Positions 44,795-55,129 of a stretch of DNA of 64,000 bases are shown in pieces. The stretch spans positions 11,604,660 to 11,668,659 of the forward strand of contig CM067311.1 in the NCBI GenBank assembly GCA_034231615.1, given 5' to 3'. The notes under the pieces were generated by a model. That model searched no databases and had not been told where the DNA came from. It saw only the letters and a program-made list of their open reading frames with translations. The number at the start of each line of letters is the position of its first letter. The first letter of the stretch is position 1. This DNA comes from Meghimatium bilineatum. Lineage: Eukaryota; Mollusca; Gastropoda; Stylommatophora; Philomycidae. The translations under genes were made by a program, and so were the position numbers.

Positions 44795-45255
44795 GTAAAA
44801 AATGAGAATTATAAAATGCTACATCGATTCCATATTAATGTATGGATCAGAAACATAGACACTAAATAAACAATTAGAAGACAGAATTGATGCCTTAGAG
44901 ATGTGGGTATATAGAAGAATAGGGAGAACATCATGGAAAGAGAAAAAAACAAATAAAGAGATACTAAAAATACTTAACATAAAATAGGAACTACTAAGAG
45001 AAATAAAGATCAGGCAAATAAAATACTTTGGACACATTAAAAGACATGACACCCTATTGAAGACCTTACTTGAGGGTAAAGTCAAAGCGAAGCGAGCAAG
45101 AGTTAGACAGAGATACAAGTGGGAGAGTAACATCACACGATGGACATGTTACAGTCAGCAGAGTGAACCACCAAGACAATAGAAAGGAGATGTTGGAGAT
45201 ACGTTGCAGCCAATCTTCGTTGCGGAGACGGCACTTATTGATGATGATGAAGTCA
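44795..45255 (+). mobile_element. LINE C-terminal fragment (LINE5), copy with GATGAT tail
   Basis: One frame reads IIKCYIDSILMYGSET, then LEDRIDALEMWVYRRIGRTS, NKEILKILNIK, ELLREIKIRQIKYFGHIKRH and DTLLKTLLEGKVKAKRARVR. It is the RT-distal segment typical of invertebrate LINEs. It ends CTTATTGATGATGATGAAG, perhaps a trinucleotide tail. Two stops and a frame change interrupt it. The second copy lies at 56010-56355. Confidence 0.82.
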
Positions 45256-46159
45256 TCTCAGTCAAGTTGTATGAGCTAGTTCTCAGAACATAACATATCT
45301 GCATATGGTTGTTATTATAGCCATCTTCTTTAACTTTAGATACTCCACGTGAAGATCATCTAACTCGGTGATTCTAACGTTGGTCATATGGCATTCTGCT
45401 GGTTCCACACACAAAATAAATCTTAAATTGGGTGGCCACGGATACACCGACAGGGAGAAAGGTTGCAGAAAGTTAACTATGGGACTATGTGTAAACAAAG
45501 TATATAAAGACGAATAAAATTGACTATCATTTTCTAAGTTCCCGGGAGGAGAAACGGAATAAAATATTTACCAAGAGTGGACCACGTGCTAAAAAATGGT
45601 TGAGAAGCCCTGCATTCACTGATTGTTCTAAAGTTCACATTTCAGATGCCAGATCGCTTTGTTTTCACAGTGATAAACACATTCTCTACACAGTCCTCAA
45701 GAGACATCGTCATTCACAATGCCCCCTCTTTGTATTATGTTTACAAATTGGTACAAAGAGATCCACGTGTATATCAAGCACAGAGGTAAACAATTCCTTG
45801 ATTTTGAAGACTTTGGGGATAACATTCCGTCCACCAAATTGTGGGTGGTGGAATATTCCAGAAAGGAAATCTCCACCTTCTAATATATTTGTGGGCAATC
45901 CTTATCAACAATTTATTAGAGTCTTCAACCTGGTCGACTAAGGTATGATCTATAACAGAATGTCTTTTAAATGTTAGTAGGTTAAATAAATTATAGTTAA
46001 ACATGTAGCATGAAGGACACTGACAACAGACTGAACATGTGTTACGAATAAAACATGACAAGCAGGAATGAAGGGTCTAAAAGACATATGAGTTTGTTAT
46101 AGATTATGTACGTGTAATGTATTAGTCTTTCTGTGTGTCCTGCTCGTGCGCCACATTAG
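45256..46159. other. Unannotated DNA
   Basis: A 113-codon plus-strand ORF (45600-45941) and a 95-codon minus-strand ORF (45774-46061) overlap here. Neither shows a recognised domain, and I cannot tell which, if either, is real. Confidence 0.35.
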
Positions 46160-46270
46160 ATCTGGATGTCTAGTTCAGGGTGTAAAGAATAGAGCCACTA
46201 TCTTCTTTCCAGGTATGTCGTAGGAAGCGATTAAGGATAGTTGAGGGACATGCTGAGAAACTTTCGTCTG
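46160..46270 (+). mobile_element. SINE B, old internal fragment
   Basis: GTGTAAAGAATAGAGCCACT, TTTCCAGGTATGTCGTAGGA and AGCGATTAAGGATAGTTGAG align with the 5' half of SINE B (GCAAAGAATAGCAACACTGT, GCATGTCGTAAGAGGCGACT). Confidence 0.6.
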
Positions 46271-46359
46271 TGAACAAATTGTCATTGCTTATCTTGTCTC
46301 AATTTCTAATTTTTGTCTCCTCTCAAATAGTTCCATTCATAAAAAACAGATTCGGATCA

Positions 46360-46492
46360 CCAGACATTGCAACATTATAATTATTCACGGGGCACCAGAC
46401 ATTGCAACATTATCATTATTCACGGGGCACCAGACATTGCAACATTATCATTATTCACGGGGCACCAGACATTGCAATATTATCATTATTCA
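46360..46492. repeat. 36-bp tandem repeat, about 3.5 copies
   Basis: The unit contains CAGACATTGCAACATTATCA then TTATTCACGGGGCAC. Confidence 0.92.
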
Positions 46493-46604
46493 TAGATCTC
46501 TAGGTAATGAGGAATGGTAGATGTGCCCTCACAAGAGATGGGTCAACAAGTCTGACAGAGGAATTATTAACTAGTTGCCTCATAGGTATATGCTGCGCTC
46601 TTGG

Positions 46605-46800
46605 CAGGACGTGTGGATCCTGGTTGGTAGGACGTGTGGATCCTGGTTGGTAGGACGTGATGATCCCGGATGGCAGGAAGTGCTGATCCAGACTGGCAGG
46701 ACGGTCTGATCCTAGCTGGAAGGACGTGCTGATCCCGGCTGGCAGGACGTGCTGATCCTGACTGGCAGAACGTGCTGATCCTGACTGGCAGGAGATGCTG
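46605..46800. repeat. 23-bp tandem repeat, about 8 copies
   Basis: The unit is GACGTGCTGATCCTGACTGG then CAG, with GTGGATCCTGGTTGGTAG variants at the left. Open frames here are by-products. Confidence 0.9.
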
Positions 46801-46884
46801 ACCCTGTCATACTGGAATTCCTCCCTTCTGTTAACCAAGCATTCATACATGTCCCCATCAACATCAAACCCGCTGGTTCAATCT

Positions 46885-47015
46885 TTTTTAATGACTCATT
46901 TAAATATTCCCGTTCTTTCATTGATCACTATAATTATATCTTGTATGACATCCAATGAAAATCATCGACATAGTAAAATAAGTCTTTTAAAAGGCTGGAT
47001 TTCATATTAGCTACT
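46885..47015. mobile_element. MITE family B, copy 4
   Basis: TTTTTTAATGACTCATTTAA, TCATTGATCACTATAATTAT, then the inverted GACATCCAATGAAAATCATC and AAAAGGCTGGATTTCATATT. Closest to the 58372 copy. Confidence 0.65.
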
Positions 47016-47307
47016 GTGTCTTATATTTGAAACAGTATTGATCTATAGCCGCACACAAACACAAATCTGCATTTGAGACAACATATCTTATATCTTAAGT
47101 TCCGATGTCACCTCAGTTACTCAGCTTAGGAATACATTGGCTTTTGTCAGAAACCATGTGTGTTGTCAAGAGCTATCTGCTCACAGCTTCAGTGATTACT
47201 TCATCGCCATAGTCTTCATGTAAGTCTATAACGTTTATGTGCACTGACTTCTTACATATCTGCACTAAATGTCATGACCATCTAATGTTCTTTTAAGACC
47301 GAAACAC
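47016..47307. other. Dispersed repeat R3, copy 2, and unannotated DNA
   Basis: The 47110-47215 part (CTCAGTTACTCAGCTTAGGA through TCAAGAGCTATCTGCTCACA and CTTCATC) is collinear with 36900-37015. The rest is unassigned. Confidence 0.5.
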
Positions 47308-47488
47308 AGAATTAATTAGGACTCCATTCATTACGTTTTTGATTACAGTCGTGATTTCGGTTGGTCACTACTTATATACTTGCAGTCGTCTCGCTATTTT
47401 TAGGCGTGCGTCGACTGTATATAAATAGTGACCAACCAAAACCACGACAATAATATAAAAACGAAACGAATTGAGTCATAATTAATTA
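47308..47488. mobile_element. MITE family A, copy 4 (nearly symmetric)
   Basis: AATTAGGACTCCATTCATTA with ACAGTCGTGATTTCGGTTGG and TTGGTCACTACTTATATACT at left is mirrored by GTATATAAATAGTGACCAAC, AAACCACGACAATAATATAA and TTGAGTCATAATT at right. The inverted repeats are about 65 bp. The spacer has GCTATTTTTAGGCG. Confidence 0.82.
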
Positions 47489-47754
47489 TGTACCAAGGTC
47501 TTCTACTGTCGAAGGTCTCGCTTATATATTTACTATTCGTATGATATATGGTGTCACCACTAATGCAAAAGTGTACACATTGACACTAGGTATATTTCGG
47601 TTGAGCTCTGTGGCAACCGTGATAACGAAGGTGCAAAGTTCAAACCTTGCCGCCGGGCAGTTGTGCACCTGAATCATTCAGAAGACGAAGGTAAACTTAA
47701 TTCATATGAGGTATACTTTCGAAAAGTAGTCTTCTTTATAGATGTTCTGAACTC
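47489..47754. other. Unannotated; weak tRNA-like trace
   Basis: Around 47602-47660, TTGAGCTCTGTGGCAACC and GAAGGTGCAAAGTTCAAACC have the spacing of a degraded tRNA-like promoter. Too weak to call a SINE. Confidence 0.3.
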
Positions 47755-48885
47755 ATCAAGATTCTTGGCGAGTTGACACTTGACGAGTTGGTCCCGTGGC
47801 AAGTTGACCCTTGGTGAGTTGACACTTTACAAGTTGACCCGTGATGAGTTACCCCCGTGATGAGTTACCCCCGTGATGAGTTACCCCCGTGATGAGTTAC
47901 CCCCGTGATGAGTTACCCCCGTGATGAGTTACCCCCGTGATGAGTTACCCCCGTGATGAGTTACCCCCGTGATGAGTTACCCCCGTGATGAGTTACCCCC
48001 GTGGTCTGTTACCCCCGTGATGAGTTACCCCCGTGATGAATTACCCCCGTGGTGAGTTACCCCCGTGATGAGTTACCCCCGTGATGAGTTACCCCCGTGG
48101 TCTGTTACCCCCATGATGAGTTACCCCCGTGGTGAGTTACCCCCGTGATGAGTTACCCCCGTGGTCTGTTACCCCCGTGGTGAGTTACCCCCGTGATGAG
48201 TTACCCCCGTGGTCTGTTACCCCCGTGGTGAGTTACCCCCGTGATGAGTTACCCCCGTGATGAGTTACCCCCGTGATGAGTTACCCCCGTGATGAGATAC
48301 CCCCGTGGTGAGTTACCCCCGTGATGAGTTACCCCCGTGATGAGTTACCCCCGTGGTCTGTTACCCCCGTGGTGAGTTACCCCCGTGATGAGTTACCCCC
48401 GTGATGAGTTACCCCCGTGATGAGTTACCCCCGTGATGAGTTACCCCCGTGATGAGTTACCCCCGTGATGAGTTACCCCCGTGATGAGATACCCCCGTGG
48501 TGAGTTACCCCCGTGGTGAGTTACCCCCGTGATGAGTTACCCCCGTGGTGAGTTACCCCCGTGATGAGTTACCCCCGTGATGAGTTACCCCCGTGATGAG
48601 TTACCCCCGTGATGAGATACCCCCGTGATGAGTTACCCCCGTGATGAGTTACCCCCGTGATGAGTTACCCCCGTGGTGAGTTGACACTTACCGAGTTGGT
48701 CCCGTGGCGAATTGATCCTTGGCGAGTTGAACCTTGGCGAGTTGAACCTTGGCGAGTTGAACCTTGGCGAGTTGAACCTTGGCGAGTTGAACCTTGGCGA
48801 GTTGAACCTTGGCGAGTTGAACCTTGGCGAGTTGGTCCCGTGGCAAGTTGACACTTGGCGAATTGATCCTTGGCGAGTTGACCTG
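47755..48885. repeat. Compound 15/16-bp minisatellite
   Basis: From about 47840 to 48680 are over 50 copies of GTTACCCCCGTGATGA with GTGGTGA and GTGGTCT variants. The flanks (47755-47840, 48680-48885) hold a related 15-bp unit, GAGTTGAACCTTGGC, and GAGTTGACACTTG(A/G)CGAG pieces. The two units share GAGTT(A/G)A and (G/T)GGCGAG-like parts, so the G/C-rich 16-mer likely grew inside an older 15-bp array. The 15-bp part keeps several frames open on both strands. Confidence 0.95.
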
Positions 48886-49102
48886 CCGCAGATAAGTCCA
48901 GTCCATGGTTAAACAATCTGAGATGTATACATCGTCGTCTAGACAAGCCATTATCCCTGTTACCAGCAACGATACACTACTTCCATGTGTTTCTACCCTC
49001 TTCTTGACCTTCCTCTGACTCCAGCTGTTGAAATTCTCACGTTGTACTCTGTCCCGCTGGACAATATATGAGTTCATCTTCATTAAGTGGCAGAACCATT
49101 TC

Positions 49103-49265
49103 TTCTTCTTCTTCTTCAGCGTTCATTCTCAAATTACCACTGGATTTCTCTTGTAACAGGACAATGATCATACAAGATTTCCAGTTGGATGTAGTCCAGA
49201 GAATGGAAATGCGCTGTGTTGCCGTTTTATTTGCGCCAATGGCCCAACACATCCGTCTTCGGCGG
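49103..49265 (-). mobile_element. SINE A, copy 4, with 14-bp TSD
   Basis: GGCAGAACCATTTC is found at 49089-49102 and 49266-49279. The tail (TTCTTCTTCTTCTTCAGCG) is at the left and the 5' end (CATCCGTCTTCGGCGGG) at the right. Confidence 0.95.
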
Positions 49266-49464
49266 GGCAGAACCATTTCATTGTCTCTTCTTCTATATAT
49301 TTTAATATATTTTGTTCCAATAAGTCTTGTAATCTCCTCTTGTTATGTTTGCTGCTTTTCTTAGACAGGTTCTTCTAGCTGTATAATGCTAATCATCATC
49401 ATGAGTTTACAAATGTACGAATAAGAATACAAATCTAACTTGATGAAAATTACGAATCTAACTC

Positions 49465-49624
49465 GCCGAGGACGGATGTGTCGGGTTATTAGCGCAAAAT
49501 AAATTGTCGACACAACGCATTTTCATTCTCTGGACTACATCCTGCTGAAAATCTAGTAAGACCATTGTCCTGTTACAAGGGAGATCCAGCGGGAGTTTGA
49601 GAATAAACGCTGAAGAAGAAGAAG
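49465..49624 (+). mobile_element. SINE A, copy 5, with likely TSD
   Basis: Starts GCCGAGGACGGATGTGTCGG and ends AAACGCTGAAGAAGAAGAAG. ACGAATCTAA left and ACGATTCTAA right form a 10-bp TSD with one mismatch. It lies 200 bp from copy 4 in the opposite orientation. Confidence 0.9.
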
Positions 49625-49654
49625 ACGATTCTAAGTTATAGGAGATGTGCTTAC

Positions 49655-49740
49655 GAAGAGTATGCATTTTGTGTGTGTCATTGTGTGTGTTATCTAGTGT
49701 TAGCAAAACTTTGTTACCTTTTTCCTGGAGCTACCTGATG
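49655..49740 (+). repeat. Dispersed repeat R2, copy 3 (without the core)
   Basis: TTTGTGTGTGTCATTGTGTG, TTATCTAGTGTTAGCAAAAC and CTTTTTCCTGGAGCTACCTG match 43660-43735. Confidence 0.65.
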
Positions 49741-49854
49741 CATTTTGTGTGGGGTGTGGGAGAGTTGTGTACTTAAAATAAAGGACTTTTTGGAGGAATA
49801 GCTTAATAGAATTGAGAAACACTATTTTAGAAGAATTGCAAATATATCTGATTC

Positions 49855-49955
49855 ATTCACGAAGTGAAATTCAACGGTCATACAGGAGATACATTCATTC
49901 ACGAAGTGAGATTCAACGGTCATACAGGAGATACATTCATTCACGAAGTGAGATG
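49855..49955. repeat. 42-bp tandem repeat, about 2.5 copies
   Basis: ATTCATTCACGAAGTGAGAT then TCAACGGTCATACAGGAGAT, repeated with one base difference. Confidence 0.9.
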
Positions 49956-49977
49956 GAAAAAACAAGCTGTACGAACT

Positions 49978-50261
49978 TCTTCTTCTTCTTCTGCGTTCGT
50001 TTACAAACTCCTGATGATTAGCAGGATGTAGTCCGGAGAACGGAATGCGTTGTGTCATGGTTTACAGCATTGCTACGATATCTGCGCCTTTCGGCCTGAC
50101 ACATCCAACTTCAGCATGGCTTTGGGTCATTGACCCTATATGGGATGGGACAGCCAACTCCATCCTACAACCTCCTTAGTCGCCTCCTACGACATGCATG
50201 GAAGGTAAACAGTGTTGCTGTTATTTGCCCCCTTTTGGGCCCGGCAACACACGGTTGGAAA
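49978..50261 (-). mobile_element. SINE B copy with likely TSD
   Basis: The tail CTTCTTCTTCTTCTGCGTTC is at the left and GGCCCGGCAACACACGG at the right. TGTACGAAC left (49969-49977) and TGTACAAAC right (50262-50270) form a 9-bp TSD with one mismatch. Confidence 0.92.
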
Positions 50262-50277
50262 TGTACAAACTAATTTG

Positions 50278-50550
50278 GGGGCCAGGTAGCGCAATGGTTA
50301 GCGCTTTGGCTTCGCATATGAGTGGTCCTGGGTTCATTGCCCAGGTGAGGCGGAAATGTATTTCAGAAAGCAGCAGCTCCTGGGTCGACCCAGCCTTAAA
50401 TGGGTACCGGATTAATCCGGGAAGTAAAGACTGTGATGGAGAAGAGATGGCTACACCCTCATATAGCAGAGCCACTGAAATGTGAGATCTCTAATATCTC
50501 ACGCCCCACCGGCATTAATAAATGGTATTGGTTACTTTACTTTACTTACG
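50278..50550 (+). mobile_element. SINE C, copy 4, full-length with tRNA-like head
   Basis: Head GGTAGCGCAATGGTTAGCGC, then GGTCCTGGGTTCATTGCCC as B-box region about 30 bp later. Body CGACCCAGCCTTAAATGGGT and ACCGGATTAATCCGGGAAG, tail TTACTTTACTTTACTTACG. Head to B-box spacing matches RNA polymerase III promoters of tRNA-derived SINEs. It lies just beyond the 5' end of a SINE B. Confidence 0.93.
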
Positions 50551-50904
50551 AAATATTTCAATGAACTTGTAAAGATGTCTAGTAGATTGTGGATCGCTGA
50601 AATAGGCAACTCCCCTTTAACTAAACTAGACGAACTAATCAGATGTATCTTTTGAGATATTATGCCCGCTGGCCGTAAGTCCGTGATATTCTACAGAAGA
50701 CTTTTGTGCATGGTTTATCTATATATCTCCTGTAAAGAAAACTGAATTCAGAATCAAAGACATTTGACAGTAAAGACAGAATAAACGAAGACGGTAGGTT
50801 ATGTTTTACGGTCCCGCCTACTCATTCATTCCTCTTCTTTAAATGATTCAGAACAGTTATCACTCTTGTTCTTTCTTCCAAACATTATACATTTGAATCT
50901 ATGT
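50551..50904. other. Unannotated DNA
   Basis: Nothing recognised. Confidence 0.4.
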
Positions 50905-51065
50905 CCTGCCGAAGACGGGTGTGTCGGGCTATTGGCGCAAATAAACCGGCGACACAGCGCATTTTCATTCTCTGGACTACTGACTGCTAGACATCTGGTA
51001 GAACAATGGTCTTGCTGCAAGGGAGATCCAGCAGGAGTTTGAGAATGAACGATGAAGAAGAAGAA
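50905..51065 (+). mobile_element. SINE A, copy 6, with 10-bp TSD; tail matches LINE3
   Basis: GAATCTATGT occurs at 50895-50904 and 51066-51075. The end GAACGATGAAGAAGAAGAA is the same 19 bases that end the RNase H LINE at 12170 and 19905. Confidence 0.93.
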
Positions 51066-51189
51066 GAATCTATGTGAACGAGCGTAGGTACAGGGTGCGA
51101 AATAATTTACATCATATGTTTATCTAACAGCCAGGGCCGGAGACACGATTTTAGTTTTCAGGGGCGGGATTGGGGGAGGGGAGTTCAAT

Positions 51190-51390
51190 CATTCAAGTGC
51201 CATGCCGAGTGTTGTAGGCGACCATGTTTCTCCACAACTCTGACTCTTGTGTTGTTATTAAGTTCAGTTGGTGACTTCTTTTTGTGCCACTATTACAACT
51301 CATCCAGCAATTTCTCTCTTTGTCTTCGTCTGTCACTTCTCCCCTTGATCTTTCCGATGGTTACTTAACTTTCAAGTTTTCCTTTTTTAT
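51190..51390 (-). mobile_element. LINE7 C-terminus, copy 2
   Basis: The minus strand gives TTQESELWRNMVAYNTRHGT and a stop. The whole block aligns with 22925-23125 in the same orientation (CATGTTTCTCCAC, TCTCCCCTTGATCTTTCC shared). Confidence 0.72.
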
Positions 51391-52289
51391 TAGGGCTGGG
51401 GGGGGGGGGGGAGTGTAGAAAGTTACCTATAAAGATACCAGCGTAGATATCATTGCCTTAAGGAGGGGTTTTACGTAAATAAATGTTTATTTTTTCCAGA
51501 TATTCGTACGTTTTCGCGTGTGAATTTCACTGTTCATTAGGGTTATTGTAGACCTTTTTTGAAAATTCACTAAAGGAGCAGTTTTTACCAACCATTTGAT
51601 CAGTAAACCGTGATTCTAGTCTAGTTCGGTTATGCTGTAGGGGGTGCACGGATATGCTTTGGGGTGTTCAACCACCCCCCCCCCTATCTTCGAGCCTGTC
51701 CACGACTCTGCATTACAGAAAAAGTTCATGTATAAAATAAAATATCCTGACATATCCTGGGTACAGTAGAGTGACACATTAAGACGACTTAATCCTAAAT
51801 CTCGGAACAAACCGAAAAATAACAGAAACAATGTACAGTGAGTGAGTGAACACAAGACTAGTCTCCAGACCGACTAGCCTGATGAAAACAGAAAACTATT
51901 GAATGACTTCTGTATTCAGCTTAAGACTATTTCTTTGAGAAACTAAGTTACCAATGACGTCAGATACCTGTTCAGAAAAATAATCCTCTGACTCCACCTT
52001 AGCCAAGCAGAACATACGGTAACAAAGAAAACAACCCAAATGTGAAAGACATGCTCTAATTACTCGTACTATACACAGGTCATTAAACTCAGTATTGATA
52101 AGCACTAATATCCGTATCTCTAACCGCGAGTTTAATCAGTTGATTTGGTGGCTACTGAGCCGATCAACTTCTATATTTATAGGACCGTTCAAAGATCAGA
52201 ATTTTCAAGAAAGTAGATAATATAGATAATAATAAATCATATATATTTCTTGTCAATGTAACCAGAAACGAAATACATTGTTCTTATTC
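51391..52289. other. Unannotated DNA with G- and C-runs
   Basis: Runs of 14 G near 51399 and about 10 C near 51676 are present. No gene recognised; ORFs of 69-79 codons have no domain. Confidence 0.4.
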
Positions 52290-52447
52290 TTCTTCTTCGG
52301 CGTTCATTCTCAAACTCCCACTATATCACTCTTGTAGCAGAACCATGTTCCTACTAGATATCCAGCAGGATGGAGTCCAGAGAATGGACATGCGTTGTGT
52401 CGCAGTTTTATTTGCGCCAATGGCCCGACACATCCGTATTCGGCAGT
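52290..52447 (-). mobile_element. SINE A, copy 7, with likely 13-bp TSD
   Basis: ATTGTTCTTATTC (52277-52289) and ATTGTTGTTATTC (52448-52460) flank it, one mismatch. The tail at left is short (TTCTTCTTCGGCGTTCA). Confidence 0.92.
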
Positions 52448-52599
52448 ATTGTTGTTATTCAGAAAGAAGTATACATGCAGTTTCCTCGCTGAAGTAATGA
52501 TACGGTGATGCTTGAGTTAGGTTTATTAGCAGTCCAGAATACTTGTCATCATTGTGAGTCAAGTTTTCTCTTTTCCTATCCATTGAAGAGTGTTGGGTA

Positions 52600-53115
52600 A
52601 TATGGCTTGCTTCCTCTCCATTGATGCAAGTTGGGAATCCTGTGTTCTTCCTCTCCATTGGGGCAAGTTGGGAATCCCGTGTTCTTTCTCTCCATTGAGG
52701 CAAATTGGGAATCCCGTGTTCTTCCTTTCCATTGAGGCGAGTTGGGAATCCCGTGTTCTTCCTCTCCATTGACGCAAGTTGGGAATCCTGTGTTCTTCCT
52801 CTCCATTGAGGCAAGTTGGGAATCCCGTGTTCTTCATCTCCATTGAGGCACGTTGGGAATCCCGTGTTCTTCCTCTCCATTGGGGCAAGTTGGGAATCCT
52901 GTGTTCTTCATCTCCATTGGGGCAAGTTGGGAATCCCGTGTTCTTCATCTCCATTGAGGCACGTTGGAAATCCCGTGTGCTTACTCTCCATTGAGGCAAG
53001 TTGGGAATCCCGTGTTCTTCATCTTCATTGAGACAAGTTGGGAATCCCGTGTGCTTCCTCTCCATTGAGGCAAGTTGGGAATCCCATGTTCTTCCTTGCC
53101 ATTGAGGCATGTTGT
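52600..53115. repeat. 37-bp minisatellite, about 14 copies
   Basis: The unit contains AAGTTGGGAATCCCGTGTTC then TTCCTCTCCATTGAGGC, with CATCTCC, TTGGGGC and GCACG variants. The period is not a multiple of three, so frames stay open only because the unit lacks stops in those phases; the resulting 141- to 183-codon ORFs are not taken as genes. Confidence 0.95.
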
Positions 53116-54439
53116 GAAATACGGTATCTTTTCATGACCAACGGCAAAATAGCTTGTCATCTTTATATCCCAGAACATCTGGTATTCATTTACCTTTGGA
53201 TAGGTCGAGTTAGGAGCCGTTGGTTGTTTATAAATATTTCAAGTTAAAATGGAAATTGGACCATACGAACAGAAAATGAGTTCACTAAGCGAGCGACGGG
53301 TTTCCCCATGTTATTGTAGTATTAAATATATATTTGCGAAAACGAAAGCGAGTAATGACTATCTACAGCGTTGCCATGATATGTATTGGTAAATTATGGT
53401 ATAATGCTGGTATAAGGATATGGTCAGTTTCGCTACCACCCTCCAGAGTTCGATAAATGAAACACTTATTATGCACTAAATGGTTGAACTACATTAGAGG
53501 TTGGCAAGTTTGGGTTTCCGGCGCAGGATTAAGCTTTTTGTGTGTCGTCGTTGACTAAAACGATTTTTTTAGTTCTCTGGAACTTCAAGTTGTGTCTTAT
53601 GAGCTTTTCGTGAGCACATATACTTTGGAATTCCATTATAACAACTTGATCCGGACTGACAAAATGTGTATGTAATAAGAGACATTCGCTATATACATAT
53701 AATAATAAAGGATAAATATAACTGGGGATTTTGAAAAGTGTCTTTTTAAGTGTTTAGTCCTTTAGATCTTCAAGTCTTGTGAAATTTGAACAAGAACATT
53801 TTGTAATTTTAGATTAGACTAGCGACCTAGAAAAATGTGCTTGGCGAGTGGGCAGTATTTTGCCTATTACTGCTCATTGAGGATGTTTTTAAAAACAAAA
53901 CTCACAAACATCATTGGGTAAGAGACAAGAGCCCATAGGCCGCTGATCAGCAACTGCCACGACTACTACTTCGGGATGCAAATGTGATTGCTAGGGTCTT
54001 GTGTGACTTCCGGGACTAACAGATATGCAAGAATTCAAAGGCATCTCCTGGTGGTAAATTTTGAAAAAAAGTTGCTATGAAGCTAGTTCGAAACTCTTGA
54101 CTAGCGATGTAAACGGATAGAGTCTGGGCAGTGTCGACTGTGCACGTATCGTTCGTCGTATAGTCATCGAACGATAAAATCTGTAGAAAATGTGTACAAT
54201 AAACATATAAATTAGATCAGGACAAATCAAACTTTTAGTAAAATCAGACAACAAATAAGGAGAAACAAAATAGATGCAACAAAACATAACAGATCCTAGG
54301 ACAGATGACACGTATTTTCAAGAACAAAAATTTAAACATAAACACTTAAGTTGCATTATACAAGACTATTATTATTCCATCACTGTGCTACCAGTACCAA
54401 ACCTGGACAATGACAGCACAAGACAAAAGAAAAATGATG
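53116..54439. other. Unannotated DNA
   Basis: No gene, tandem array or recognisable element in over 1.3 kb, the longest plain stretch in this half of the window. Confidence 0.45.
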
Positions 54440-54925
54440 ACAGCAGAAATGATATGTTTACGAAGAATACTCAGTTTCATTAAGGGATAGAATTAGAAAC
54501 GATAACATCAGACCAAAACAATACTAGTATTGGAACACATCAAAAGACAACAGATCAAGTGGTTTTCACATGCTTCCAGACTACCGACAGATAGCATGCT
54601 ACAAATGGCCACGACACATAGACATAACGGTTATAAAGCCAGAGGCAGATAATGTAAAAGTTGGATCGCAGAAATCAAAGAAGCCACAGGAACAGGCTTA
54701 CAAACAGCGCACAAGAAGGTCATCTCCAAAGAACTCTTCCACCCCTGACGCCACAGGGAAAACAAGGGCCAGAGCGTATAGATAGAAATCAGACTTGTTT
54801 GGCCACGCTGCTGACAAAATGGACCTCGTATATGAGGACTATGACAGTGAATGAAGAAGATTAGGTCAGAGAAAAGTATCGATTAATGACATTAAAGACT
54901 GGACAGAATTATGATTCTCCACATT
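54440..54925 (+). mobile_element. LINE C-terminal fragment (LINE4), decayed
   Basis: In shifting frames: RDRIRNDNIR, then HIKRQQIKWFSHA-like sequence, NGHDT and KARGR-like segments, and IEEIKEATGTGLQ, corresponding to IERQQ.KWFGHL.RM....A.....R.A.GRP of LINE C-termini. The 16720-16915 copy is the better relative. A SINE A is inserted just downstream. Confidence 0.6.
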
Positions 54926-54938
54926 TGAACAAAGAGCT

Positions 54939-55101
54939 TCCCGCCGAAGATGGATGTGTCGGGCCATTTGCGCAAATAAAACGGCGACACAACGCATTTC
55001 CATTCTCTGGACTACATCCTTCTGGAAATCTATTAGGACCATGGTCCTGATACAAGATATCCGGTGGGAGTTTGAGAATGAACGCTGAAGAAGAAGAAGA
55101 A
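54939..55101 (+). mobile_element. SINE A, copy 8, with 12-bp TSD
   Basis: GAACAAAGAGCT at 54927-54938 and 55102-55113. Starts TCCCGCCGAAGATGGATGTG and ends GAACGCTGAAGAAGAAGAAG. One of the least diverged copies. Confidence 0.95.
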
Positions 55102-55129
55102 GAACAAAGAGCTGGGAACATGACGAAAT

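Noticed and set aside
45600-46061. Overlapping 113- and 95-codon ORFs on opposite strands
   Set aside because: No domain, no splice signals and no repeat relationship; length is within chance for the region.
50278-50345. tRNA gene at the start of SINE C
   Set aside because: The same head is followed by the same body and TTACTTTACT tail in other copies with TSDs, so it is a SINE promoter.
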